DNA of 64,000 nucleotides from Chitinophaga oryziterrae (GTDB lineage: Bacteria; Bacteroidota; Bacteroidia; Chitinophagales; Chitinophagaceae): positions 285,699 to 349,698 of the forward strand of contig NZ_WRXO01000010.1 in assembly GCF_009758125.1 (NCBI RefSeq), in the 5' to 3' direction. The notes beneath the pieces are model-generated. The model saw only the letters and a list, made by a program, of their open reading frames with translations. It made no database searches and was not told the DNA's origin. Position numbers and translations under genes: made by a program. This document shows, piece by piece, positions 18,537 to 26,820 of this stretch. Each line of letters opens with the position of its first letter. Within the stretch, counting starts at the first letter, position 1.

Positions 18537-19985
18537 ATGGTCCAGGAAAAAAATAACCAGGGAAGTCATGTCTCCCGCAGATCATTCTTAAGAAACGGGG
18601 CCTTAACCGCCGCCGGCTTTATGATCGTTCCACGTCATGTATTAGGAGGTAAAGGCTTTATTGCGCCAAGTGATCGCTTACGTGTTGCAGGTATCGGTGT
18701 AGGTGGTAAAGGAGAAAGCGACCTTTTAGAGATTTCAAAAGGTCCTTCAGACATCGCTTTCCTTTGCGATGTGGATACCCGCCGCGCTGCCACTTCTGTA
18801 AAGCGTTTCCCCAAGGCAAAATTTTATAAGGACTTCAGGGAGATGCTGGATAAAGAGCATAAGAACTTTGATGCTGTAACTGTATCCACTCCCGATCATC
18901 AGCATGCTGTTGCTGCAATGGCTGCCATGCAGCTGGGCAAACACGTGTATGTCCAAAAACCGCTGACACATGATATTTACGAAGCCCGTATGTTATCAGC
19001 AGCCGCAAAACGTTATAAAGTAGTTACCCAGATGGGGAATCAGGGTGCTTCCGGAGATGGCGTAAGGCAGATGATGGAATGGTACAACGCTGGTACTATC
19101 GGCGATGTACATACTGTATACTGCTGGACAGACCGTCCCGTATGGCCACAGGGTATTCCCTGGTCTTCCATGAAAGCGGAAGTTCCCAGGGAACTCGACT
19201 GGAACCTCTGGCTGGGTACTGCTCCTTACAAAGACTATATCGAAAAACTGGTCCCATTCAACTGGCGTGGCTGGTGGGATTACGGTACCGGTGCTTTAGG
19301 TGATATGGGATGCCATATCATTGAACCTCCTTTCCGCATCCTGGGACTTGGTTATCCTACTTCCGTAGAAGCCAGTGTAGGCAGCGTATATGTAGATGAA
19401 TTCAAACGTGGCTATTTCCCTGAAAGTTGCCCTCCTTCTTCTCACGTAATCCTGAAGTTCAAGGGTAAGAACGGAAAAGAGATCACTTTACATTGGATGG
19501 ATGGTGGTATTCAGCCGGAACGTCCGGAAGAACTGGGACCAAATGAAATAATGGGTGATGGTGGTAACGGCGCTATCCTGATAGGTACAAAAGGTAAAAT
19601 GATGTGTGGTACTTATGGTATGAATCCTACCCTCCTACCTACAAGCCGCACTAATGAAGTAACTGTAGCTAAAACGATTGAACGCGTACCTGAAGGACAC
19701 TATGTTCAATGGGTAAATGCTGCTATTGCCGGCTATAACAGTCCAAAGGATAAACTGATCAGTTCTCCTTTCTCTATTGCAGGACCGCTTACTGAAAGTC
19801 TGCTCATGGCAAACCTGGCTATCAGGAGTTATGATATCAAAAAGGAAAAGGACGGACATACTACTTATCCCGGACGCTACATCAAGCTGCTATGGGATGG
19901 AGATAATATGACAGTGACCAACTTTGATGATGCTAACCAGTTTGTAAAACGCACCTACCGCGAAGGCTGGAGCCTTGGAGTGTAA
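18537..19985 (+). CDS. Gfo/Idh/MocA family oxidoreductase, Tat-exported
   Basis: NAD(P)-dependent sugar oxidoreductase family. The leader SRRSFLRNGALTAAGF is a Tat signal. A Rossmann region follows (VAGIGVGGKGESDL), and the VYVQKPLTHD motif holds the catalytic lysine region (EKP in most members, QKP here). The C-terminal domain has the usual beta-sheet with DMGCHIIEPPF, which supplies the catalytic His. Substrates range over inositols and modified sugars; this one is not known. It follows the GMC pair in the same direction after 83 bp and ends at a terminator. Confidence 0.87.
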   Translation: MVQEKNNQGSHVSRRSFLRNGALTAAGFMIVPRHVLGGKGFIAPSDRLRVAGIGVGGKGESDLLEISKGPSDIAFLCDVDTRRAATSVKRFPKAKFYKDFREMLDKEHKNFDAVTVSTPDHQHAVAAMAAMQLGKHVYVQKPLTHDIYEARMLSAAAKRYKVVTQMGNQGASGDGVRQMMEWYNAGTIGDVHTVYCWTDRPVWPQGIPWSSMKAEVPRELDWNLWLGTAPYKDYIEKLVPFNWRGWWDYGTGALGDMGCHIIEPPFRILGLGYPTSVEASVGSVYVDEFKRGYFPESCPPSSHVILKFKGKNGKEITLHWMDGGIQPERPEELGPNEIMGDGGNGAILIGTKGKMMCGTYGMNPTLLPTSRTNEVTVAKTIERVPEGHYVQWVNAAIAGYNSPKDKLISSPFSIAGPLTESLLMANLAIRSYDIKKEKDGHTTYPGRYIKLLWDGDNMTVTNFDDANQFVKRTYREGWSLGV

Positions 19986-20007
19986 GTTTTTAAACCATCT
20001 TATATGG

Positions 20008-20040
20008 AAGGGGGCTCAGATACTGAGCCCCCTTTTTCTT
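20008..20040 (+). terminator. Strong terminator after the Gfo/Idh/MocA gene
   Basis: AAGGGGGCTCAG-ATA-CTGAGCCCCCTT followed by TTTCTTT. A 12-bp perfect GC-rich stem. Confidence 0.93.
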
Positions 20041-20070
20041 TGTTAATCAATCATTTATCCCCTATATTTA
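20039..20070 (+). promoter_or_regulatory. Putative promoter for the regulatory-domain lipoprotein
   Basis: TTTG (20039-20042), 20 nt, TATATTTA (20063-20070). It matches the Bacteroidota layout with one mismatch in the last base, and lies 40 nt before the start codon. Confidence 0.5.
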
Positions 20071-20110
20071 CAATAGAGAATCGCTCTAACCCCTCCATAT
20101 CCTGAGAAAT

Positions 20111-21481
20111 ATGAAATTGTTAAGATTGTCGCAGTTACTGCTGTTCCCCATATTAGTCATAACAATATGGGCTTGTAGTAAAAACAACTCCAGTGAATTA
20201 TCTGCGTCCTCAACCAGGGAAACAGATAAGATATTAACCAGTATACAGGGCCGTGTATTAAATGAACAGTTACAACCTGTGCAGGGCGCCATAGTTGGAT
20301 GCGGTGGAAAAACAGCGGTTACCGATGCAAATGGCAACTTTTTAATGGAACAGGTAAAAGTTCTTCCTGATGCGGCGCAGGTAAGCATTACTAAAGATCA
20401 GTATCTCAATGGTATCCGTACACTGGCCGTAAATACCAACAGCCTGCATTATGTACAAGTCATTTTACAACCCCGCGAAGCTGCCGCCACCTTCAGCGCT
20501 GCCAGTGGAGGCAATATCGATCTGCCCGGCGGTAAACTGACCATACAGCCCAATAGTGTGCTGATGAAAGACAACTCTTCCTACAAGGGAATCGTTGATA
20601 TCAACTTTAAATTCACCAATCCCGAAAGTGAACATTTTGAGGATATGATGCCCGGAGATCTTCGTGGTATTGATGATAAGAAAAAACAAAGGGGATTACA
20701 ATCATTTGGCATAGTAACCCTGAATTTCACTGGTCAGAACGGAGAAGTATTACACCTGGATAGCAAGCTGCCAGTAGGTTTGCTGATGAATATTCCCGGT
20801 TCCCTGCAAGGCAGTGCGCCGGCGCAAATAGCTTTATGGTCTTTTAATACAGCTTCAGGCTATTGGGAACAGCAGGGATTTGCATCAAAACAGGGAAATG
20901 CTTATATCGCAATGGTAAAATCCACAGGATTCTGGCATTTTGCGGTTCCTTATGATGTGGTGGCTCTTAAAGCAACTATCCTGGACCAGCATAACCATCC
21001 TATCCCCAATATGCAGATGAGTATTGTAAGTAAGATAGATTTCATTCCGGTATACAGTTATACAGATGCGGGCGGCAGGTTCACCGGTAAGGTGGCCTCC
21101 AATTCCCAGCTCATTCTCTCTCTTATTAATCCCTGCGGACAAATCTTTTATCATCAGGAAATAGGACCTTACTCTACTGATGCAACAATAGAACCTTTTA
21201 CGGTTCCGTTACCCGGTAGCAGTACGCTGATGATAGATGGTATCGCCAATAATTGTTCAGATCAACCGGTAATGGGCAAAATAAATATCCTGGTAGATGG
21301 ATTAAGTTATGCCACTGATATCAACAAAGGGTATTTTAAAATGACATTCATGCGATGCAATGCATCCGCCGCAAATGTTACTTTCTCTGCAATGGATACC
21401 GCCACCCATATCAACACCATCACCACGCTCAAAGCAAATAACGGAACCATTACACCATCCCTGGTAGTATGCAAACCATAG
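20111..21481 (+). CDS. Lipoprotein with carboxypeptidase-regulatory-like domains
   Basis: 456 residues with a lipoprotein signal (TIWAC, Cys22). Residues about 46-105 form a CarboxypepD-reg-like beta-sandwich (GRVLNEQLQPVQGA, VTDANGNFLMEQV). A second similar module lies near 290-330 (ATILDQHNHPIPN, YTDAGGRFTG). The middle has a ZU5-like region (LPGGKLTIQPNSV). Such proteins are surface lipoproteins of Bacteroidota, probably structural or carbohydrate-associated. No partner is adjacent. Confidence 0.75.
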   Translation: MKLLRLSQLLLFPILVITIWACSKNNSSELSASSTRETDKILTSIQGRVLNEQLQPVQGAIVGCGGKTAVTDANGNFLMEQVKVLPDAAQVSITKDQYLNGIRTLAVNTNSLHYVQVILQPREAAATFSAASGGNIDLPGGKLTIQPNSVLMKDNSSYKGIVDINFKFTNPESEHFEDMMPGDLRGIDDKKKQRGLQSFGIVTLNFTGQNGEVLHLDSKLPVGLLMNIPGSLQGSAPAQIALWSFNTASGYWEQQGFASKQGNAYIAMVKSTGFWHFAVPYDVVALKATILDQHNHPIPNMQMSIVSKIDFIPVYSYTDAGGRFTGKVASNSQLILSLINPCGQIFYHQEIGPYSTDATIEPFTVPLPGSSTLMIDGIANNCSDQPVMGKINILVDGLSYATDINKGYFKMTFMRCNASAANVTFSAMDTATHINTITTLKANNGTITPSLVVCKP

Positions 21482-21538
21482 CGATATTGGGTTGATCGAT
21501 CTGTTGAAGCACTTTCGATTATATATGCAGATCCTGAA

Positions 21539-22822
21539 TTAGTAGTGTTCCGATATCTGTGTAAGGAAACTTTCTACTGCCCTTCTTACGTTACTTGCGC
21601 TGTTGTTATGATTATTTACCAACACACTAAAGACTAATGTTTTCTTCTTCCTGGTAATAAGGTACCCACTCAACGCTACACAACCGGATAAGGTCCCTGT
21701 TTTAGCGTGTACGGAAAGCCCTTTATAATAATTTTTCAGGGTTCCTTTTCCTCCTGTGGGGAATATGCTATACAGCCTTTCGTGATCATATGTCTTGTAC
21801 ATATCTGTCAGCACACTTACAAAATCCCTGGGAGTAAAAAGATTATAGCGGGAAAGCCCGGAGCCATCCACCCAGTGAGGGGTATCCGGTAAATTAGATA
21901 AGTAGGTACGCAGCATGTAATCAATCATACGGTTTGTACTGATCGTATCCCACAAACGGGCTGCACACATCATCAATGTCTGCTCCGCAAAAAAGTTATC
22001 ACTGCGGTGCATCATGGGAGTAAAAAGAGAGTCTGCCGGAATACCATTTAACATAGTAAACCTGCCTGTTTTATCCGAAACAGCTACAGGCCGGTGTAAT
22101 GTATCTTCCAGTCTTTTTGCAAGATCCTGTGTAGTTCCTACAATAAAAGGAACTTCTGCCTCCTGCAGGCTTTTATCATGACTGTTAAATGTCAAAGAAA
22201 ACTGATTACTGCGTTCATCCCTTTCTGCCAGTAATTCTTTTAGTGTATCATCATTTTTGTAAGAGAAGCCGAATAGCTTTGGTATCATCAGACTGCTATC
22301 TTCATGATGCCTGATATGTACCACATTCCCATACATTGGCCAGTCGTTTAATTCAGACTGATAATAATCTGCATAATCATTCCATGCCCATCCCGGTCCG
22401 AAACGTTTATTCTCGTTTACAGTGGGAACTACCGCGATACGTTTAGAAGTTTGCAATAATTCCAATACCCGTTGCAGGGAATAATCCGGATGCAGGAAAG
22501 AAGGATCTCCTGTGCCTTTTACATATAAAACAGAATCTGTATTAAGATAACGGACTGCCGGAAGAGAATCTCCGAGATAACGTAAGCCCGTGTACAGTGT
22601 GAATATCTTCGTGTTGGATGCCGGTGTAAAATAGCGGTCGTCCTGATAGCTGTACCAGTATTTTCCTGTAGCCGGTTCATATATACAGATACCGGTATGT
22701 GCCTGTCGTAAAGCAGTTGTTTTAAGTAACCCATTCGCTGCCCATTTCTTTATCTCATTATACTGAGCATACACAATGTTTTGCAAACAAAACAACAGGC
22801 AACACAACATGACTCTTTTCAT
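21539..22822 (-). CDS. dacB: D-alanyl-D-alanine carboxypeptidase/endopeptidase, PBP4 type (peptidase S13)
   Basis: Trims or cleaves peptidoglycan cross-links in the periplasm. A signal peptide (ending VYAQ) is followed by all three penicillin-binding motifs: SxxK as SNTK (Ser69, Lys72), SxN as SDN, and KTGT in HAKTGTLSGC. 427 residues, somewhat shorter than E. coli PBP4. The C-terminal VLVNNHNN is also typical. Monocistronic, followed upstream by a terminator of the neighbouring gene. Confidence 0.93.
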   Translation of the reverse strand: MKRVMLCCLLFCLQNIVYAQYNEIKKWAANGLLKTTALRQAHTGICIYEPATGKYWYSYQDDRYFTPASNTKIFTLYTGLRYLGDSLPAVRYLNTDSVLYVKGTGDPSFLHPDYSLQRVLELLQTSKRIAVVPTVNENKRFGPGWAWNDYADYYQSELNDWPMYGNVVHIRHHEDSSLMIPKLFGFSYKNDDTLKELLAERDERSNQFSLTFNSHDKSLQEAEVPFIVGTTQDLAKRLEDTLHRPVAVSDKTGRFTMLNGIPADSLFTPMMHRSDNFFAEQTLMMCAARLWDTISTNRMIDYMLRTYLSNLPDTPHWVDGSGLSRYNLFTPRDFVSVLTDMYKTYDHERLYSIFPTGGKGTLKNYYKGLSVHAKTGTLSGCVALSGYLITRKKKTLVFSVLVNNHNNSASNVRRAVESFLTQISEHY

Positions 22823-22839
22823 AAACTCTTCTTTCTTTT

Positions 22840-22873
22840 AAAAAAAACGGGCTGATGACGTATCAGCCCGTTT
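22840..22873 (-). terminator. Terminator of the 24-25 kb operon
   Basis: On the minus strand AAACGGGCTGAT-ACGTC-ATCAGCCCGTTT is followed by a T run. It is 10 nt after the Gfo/Idh/MocA stop. Confidence 0.9.
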
Positions 22874-22882
22874 ACTAATCTC

Positions 22883-24214
22883 TTAGCTAAAGTACCGGGT
22901 TACACCTGGTTTTGCAAATGGATAAAAACCATCCGCATCCGGTATTACCGGAGGCTTCGCGTCGAACGCATATGTTGCCGGTTGCAGGTTAAGACCAGAG
23001 TTAAGTGCTTTATCAAAAGGAATCACTTCTCCGGAATAAGTAGCCAAACGACCGATGATAGCAGTGAGGGTCGTTTTGGCCCCCCTTTCAGCATCCCAGA
23101 ATTTATATTCTCCTTTTGCAATCGCAGCAAACAGTTCATCATGTTCATTCTGGTAAGGCTGGTTCTCTGTTTTCTTATCAAACTGGAACAGCACTTTTCC
23201 TTTATGGTCCTGTATCAGACCCCTGTCGCAGATAATACGTCCTTTTGTTCCTGTCAGTTCTTCATCCACACGGCTGGCGCTATCTTTCCAGTGACGGCAT
23301 TCGCTGTTCATGATAACACCATTTCCGTAACGATACTCCACTGCATGGTGATCGTAGATCTCTCCGGTGTCTTTACCTGTACGCACGGTACGGCCTCCCA
23401 TACCATATGCAGTTACCGGGTAATCTTTCATGAACCAGTTACCCACATCGATATTGTGAATATGCTGCTCTACGATATGATCTCCGCACAACCAGTTAAA
23501 GTAATACCAGTTACGCATCTGGTACTCCATTTCCGTATACTGCGGCTGTCTCGGTCTTATCCACAATGCGCCCTGGTTCCACCATACATTTATAGACAAC
23601 AGATCACCGATAATACCATCATTAAAACGCTTGAATAGTTCACGGTAGGAAGTCTGGTAGCGGCGTTGTAAACCAACCACTACATTCAGTTTTTTAGACT
23701 TCGCTATCTCTGCGGCGTCCAGTACTCTTTTAATACCGGCAGGGTCTGTAGCCACTGGTTTCTCCATGAAAATATGTTTCCCCTGTTTCACAGCCTCTTC
23801 GAAGTGAATAGGGCGGAAACCCGGAGGAGTAGCAAGAATGACTACATCCGCCAGCGCTATCGCTTTCTGATAAGCATCAAAGCCGGTGAACTTGTGTTCT
23901 TCTTTAACATTTAAACGGCTGGCATTCTCACCCAGCTCCTCTTTAATATTATTGTAACTGTCATTCAGCCTGTCTGCAAAGGCATCTGCCATAGCCACCA
24001 GCTGTACATTCTGTTTAGTTCTTAATGCCTGAACAGCCGCGCCGGTACCTCGGCCACCGCAACCTATCAACGCTATTTTAATTACATCACCTGCACCTGA
24101 AAAGAAGTTGGCCTTAGATAAAACAGGCATTGCTAACAGACCGCCTGCCAACATAGACGATTGTTTTACAAAATCACGCCTGCCTGCGTGGAATTCTTGT
24201 TGTTCTTCTTGCAT
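22883..24214 (-). CDS. Gfo/Idh/MocA family oxidoreductase, Tat-exported
   Basis: Second exported sugar oxidoreductase of the window, 443 residues. The leader has GRRDFVKQSSMLAGG (twin-arginine). The Rossmann motif is IGCGGRGTGAA and the catalytic region is the canonical FMEKPVATD. The C-terminal domain has GDHIVEQHIHNIDVGNW with several histidines. It follows a SUMF1-type gene on the same strand after 61 bp, so the two form an operon with one terminator. Its substrate is unknown. Confidence 0.88.
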   Translation of the reverse strand: MQEEQQEFHAGRRDFVKQSSMLAGGLLAMPVLSKANFFSGAGDVIKIALIGCGGRGTGAAVQALRTKQNVQLVAMADAFADRLNDSYNNIKEELGENASRLNVKEEHKFTGFDAYQKAIALADVVILATPPGFRPIHFEEAVKQGKHIFMEKPVATDPAGIKRVLDAAEIAKSKKLNVVVGLQRRYQTSYRELFKRFNDGIIGDLLSINVWWNQGALWIRPRQPQYTEMEYQMRNWYYFNWLCGDHIVEQHIHNIDVGNWFMKDYPVTAYGMGGRTVRTGKDTGEIYDHHAVEYRYGNGVIMNSECRHWKDSASRVDEELTGTKGRIICDRGLIQDHKGKVLFQFDKKTENQPYQNEHDELFAAIAKGEYKFWDAERGAKTTLTAIIGRLATYSGEVIPFDKALNSGLNLQPATYAFDAKPPVIPDADGFYPFAKPGVTRYFS

Positions 24215-24275
24215 GATAGATAGTTTTTAATAATTGTTAATTATAGGGGAATGATATACCTGTAACATTTTTATT

Positions 24276-25247
24276 CTATCGGGAACCCAGATATTTATCT
24301 ACTACGTCTGCAAAAAACTGTTCTGCTTCTTCTTTAGTGGGTTGCTTTACGGGTCTTACGATCCTGAATCCTATAAATGGTGCATCTGCATTCCACCATT
24401 TGCTCTTGGGGATCTGGGGATCTCTCCGGTTCCAGTCTGTATTTGATTTCAGGCGACTGGCACTCCGCAGGTGCGTAGCATCATCCTGATAGTTACCGCC
24501 TTTTACGGTACGTGGTGTTCTGGCGGTTGGTTTATTCCATGGATCTGTATCTGCTGCCTGTGCCAGGAATGCAGGGTCGTATTGATCGAGCGTCCATTCT
24601 GCTACATTTCCCAGCATATCGTACAGGCCCCAGGCGTTAGGGCGAAGCCCTCCTACTTTATGGTATTTATTCTCACTGTTGGCGGCGAACCAGGCATAGT
24701 CTTTCAACTGTGCTGCATCATTACCAAAAGGATAAGCGGTAGTTGCTCCTGCCCTGCAGGCGTATTCCCATTCAGCTTCTGTCGGCAGGCGGTAAAAGAC
24801 GCCGGTTTTTGCATATAACCAGCGGCAGTACATCAATGCACCGTACTGGCTCATACTGTTGGCGGGGAATCCGCCCAGTTTACCCATGCCCAGGGTAAGA
24901 TCTATGTACGGAGGGCTTGGGCGCGTCATTCCATCAGGAACAGGTGTTTTGTCCTTTTCAGCATCTGCATAAATATCATATTCATCAAATGTCACTTCAT
25001 GGGCCCCCATCCAGAAAGCAGCAATCTTTACTTTCTTCTGTGGTCCTTCATCTTCCCCTCTGCCCTTTTCTCCTGCCGGGCTACCGAAGGAAAATTCTCC
25101 GGCGGGTATGGGCATCATTTTAAAGGTTAAATCCGTGCCTGGCAACTTCTCATCATAGGCCGTAAATGGAGCGTTCTGCGCGAAAGCTGCACCTGTAAGC
25201 ATGCTTCCCAGCGACAGCGCCAAAAGTCTGTTTTTCATAACATTCAT
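24276..25247 (-). CDS. Formylglycine-generating enzyme/SUMF1 family protein, exported
   Basis: 323 residues with a signal peptide ending AAFAQ. The FGE-sulfatase domain runs from about residue 40: PIPAGEFSFGSP, HEVTFDEYDIYAD, RLPTEAEWEYACRAG, and the end DMLGNVAEWTLD, NYQDDATHLRSASR, IGFRIVRP. These are the conserved landmarks. No sulfatase gene is beside it, so it is probably not a sulfatase activator; other members are EgtB-like or structural. ATG at 25238 (MKNRLL) is an alternative start. First gene of a two-gene operon with the Gfo/Idh/MocA gene. Confidence 0.87.
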   Translation of the reverse strand: MNVMKNRLLALSLGSMLTGAAFAQNAPFTAYDEKLPGTDLTFKMMPIPAGEFSFGSPAGEKGRGEDEGPQKKVKIAAFWMGAHEVTFDEYDIYADAEKDKTPVPDGMTRPSPPYIDLTLGMGKLGGFPANSMSQYGALMYCRWLYAKTGVFYRLPTEAEWEYACRAGATTAYPFGNDAAQLKDYAWFAANSENKYHKVGGLRPNAWGLYDMLGNVAEWTLDQYDPAFLAQAADTDPWNKPTARTPRTVKGGNYQDDATHLRSASRLKSNTDWNRRDPQIPKSKWWNADAPFIGFRIVRPVKQPTKEEAEQFFADVVDKYLGSR

Positions 25248-25321
25248 TAATACAGGTCAATTTATTAAATCCATCTCAGGGATGCAACGTTTTTTACATG
25301 AATGTTTAAACATTGGCAAAA

Positions 25322-25341
25322 AAATGCACTGTATTGCATTT
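25322..25341. promoter_or_regulatory. Inverted repeat between the SUMF1 and TIM-barrel genes
   Basis: AAATGCA-CTGTAT-TGCATTT, 7-bp perfect arms, in the 137-bp divergent gap, 44 bp before the TIM-barrel start. A plausible operator. Confidence 0.4.
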
Positions 25342-25384
25342 ACGCTTAAAACCTGCTATTTTTAGAATTCAACTTGTTAACGTT

Positions 25385-26299
25385 ATGGAAAGAAGACAAT
25401 TCCTTCAACAGGGTTCCCTCGCAGGTCTTTCTACACTGGCCTTTAGTAGTGTTACCGCAGCAGCCTCCCGCACGTCTGCAGACGGGAAGGTATTCAATAT
25501 GAACTATGCCCCGCACGATGGTATGTTTAAGAACAGTGCCGGCGAAAATGTACTGGATCAGATCAAATTTATGTATGATCAGGGTTTCCGTGCCTTTGAA
25601 GATAATGGGATGATGAACCGGGATGTAGCTGAACAGGAAAAGATTGGTAACCTGCTGGCCAAGCTGGGTATGCACATGGGCGTGTTCGTAATTGATGGCG
25701 GCGATAACTGGAAAACATCCCTTACAACAGGTAAACAGGAGTTCAAGGATAACTTTGTAAAAGTTTGTCGTAAATCTCTTGAAACGGCAAAAAGGGTGAA
25801 TGCGAAATGGGCCACTTTCGTTCCTGGTTACTTTGAACGTAATCTTCCTATTGGTATTCAAACAGCAAATGTTATCGAGGCCCTGCGACTAGCAGCACCT
25901 ATCCTGGAACCATCCGGACTGGTGATGGTACTGGAACCACTCAGTGACAACCCCGATCTCTTTCTACGTACTGCGGAGCAGACTTATATGGTGTGCAAAG
26001 CTGTCAATAGCCCCAGTGTTAAAATACTGTATGACATTTACCACATGCAGCGTAATACCGGTAACCTGATCCCTAACATAGATCTTTGCTGGAGCGAAAT
26101 CGCCTATGTCCAGATCGGGGATAATCCGGGAAGAAAAGAGCCTACTTCCGGCGAGATCAATTATAAGAACATATTCAAACACCTGCATACAAAAGGGTTT
26201 ACAGGTGTACTGGGTATGGAGCATGGGAATGCGAAGCCGGGAAAAGAAGGAGAACTGGCACTGATAAAAGCATATAGGGAAAGCGATGACTTCCTGTAG
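25385..26299 (+). CDS. TIM-barrel sugar isomerase/epimerase, hydroxypyruvate isomerase-like
   Basis: 304 residues with a Tat-like leader (MERRQFLQQGSLAG) and alanine-rich cleavage region, so it is exported. The TIM-barrel core has the metal-binding acid residues expected of the xylose-isomerase-like family: VLEPLS (Glu), LYDIYHMQRN (Asp/His) and MEHGNA (Glu). The closest match in my knowledge is hydroxypyruvate isomerase (Hyi) and related enzymes. The ATG at 25385 is chosen because the longer frame crosses the inverted repeat and lacks a leader. It is divergent from the SUMF1-Gfo/Idh operon, suggesting a common catabolic role. Confidence 0.82.
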   Translation: MERRQFLQQGSLAGLSTLAFSSVTAAASRTSADGKVFNMNYAPHDGMFKNSAGENVLDQIKFMYDQGFRAFEDNGMMNRDVAEQEKIGNLLAKLGMHMGVFVIDGGDNWKTSLTTGKQEFKDNFVKVCRKSLETAKRVNAKWATFVPGYFERNLPIGIQTANVIEALRLAAPILEPSGLVMVLEPLSDNPDLFLRTAEQTYMVCKAVNSPSVKILYDIYHMQRNTGNLIPNIDLCWSEIAYVQIGDNPGRKEPTSGEINYKNIFKHLHTKGFTGVLGMEHGNAKPGKEGELALIKAYRESDDFL

Positions 26300-26393
26300 G
26301 ATTTGAGTTCAATGTTGTTTAGTTATGACCACATTGGATTTAACTTTACAGAAAACGAACTTTTTTTAAGTTTATAAGGTTATATAAAAGAAG

Positions 26394-26430
26394 AGCTTTT
26401 GCAGATAAAAACAGCAAAAGCTTTTCTTAT
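26394..26430 (+). terminator. Putative terminator after the TIM-barrel gene
   Basis: AGCTTTTGC (26394-26402) pairs with GCAAAAGCT (26414-26422), followed by TTTCTTATTT. It is 95 bp after the stop codon, and the stem is only moderately stable. Confidence 0.5.
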
Positions 26431-26452
26431 TTCAAATCGTTACCTTCCCCTT

Positions 26453-26460
26453 AAATTTGT
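26453..26460 (+). promoter_or_regulatory. -7 element TAAATTTG directly before the holin-like gene
   Basis: Perfect TAnnTTTG, ending 4 nt before the ATG. The transcript would begin at or next to the start codon, so the mRNA may be leaderless. No clear -33 TTTG was seen. Confidence 0.4.
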
Positions 26461-26464
26461 TGCC

Positions 26465-26815
26465 ATGAAACTTCTACTCCGCTTGCTGGTAACGGCTCTG
26501 GCCGCAATGGTTACCGCATATTTATTACCAGGTGTAAGACTAAAGGATTTTGTTACAGCCCTTATACTGGCCGTAGTACTATCATTGCTTAACCTGCTGG
26601 TAAAACCGATACTGATCATATTTACACTACCCGTTACTATTATTACCCTGGGTCTTTTCCTGCTGGTAATCAATGCTATTATCATTCTGCTGGCATCAAA
26701 ACTGGTAGACGGGTTTAAAGTTGATGGCTTCTGGTGGGCGCTTCTGTTCAGCCTTGTATTAACCATCGTCAGTGGTATCATGAACAGCATTGCAGGTAGT
26801 AGTGATAATGACTAA
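26465..26815 (+). CDS. Phage holin superfamily IV-like membrane protein
   Basis: 116 residues, four hydrophobic helices (about residues 4-22, 28-48, 52-75, 85-108). The motif VLSLLNLLVKPILIIFTLP and the following ITLGLFLLVINA fit the PF04020 family of small bacterial membrane proteins named after phage holins. It is chromosomal, with no other phage genes nearby, and probably has a membrane-physiology role. ATG at 26465 is chosen over the longer frame. The E1 dehydrogenase gene starts 5 nt after its stop. Confidence 0.85.
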   Translation: MKLLLRLLVTALAAMVTAYLLPGVRLKDFVTALILAVVLSLLNLLVKPILIIFTLPVTIITLGLFLLVINAIIILLASKLVDGFKVDGFWWALLFSLVLTIVSGIMNSIAGSSDND

Positions 26816-26820
26816 GCCCC

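Noticed and set aside
24276..25247. SUMF1-type gene as a sulfatase activator
   Set aside because: There is no sulfatase in the window, and the neighbours are an oxidoreductase and a sugar isomerase.
26399..26464. Longer start of the holin-like gene at 26399
   Set aside because: The extension crosses the terminator hairpin and the -7 element, and the family begins at the ATG at 26465.
26465..26815. Prophage remnant suggested by holin-like proteins at 26.5 and 37.7 kb
   Set aside because: No capsid, tail, terminase or lysis genes lie near; these holin-named families are ordinary chromosomal membrane proteins in Bacteroidota.
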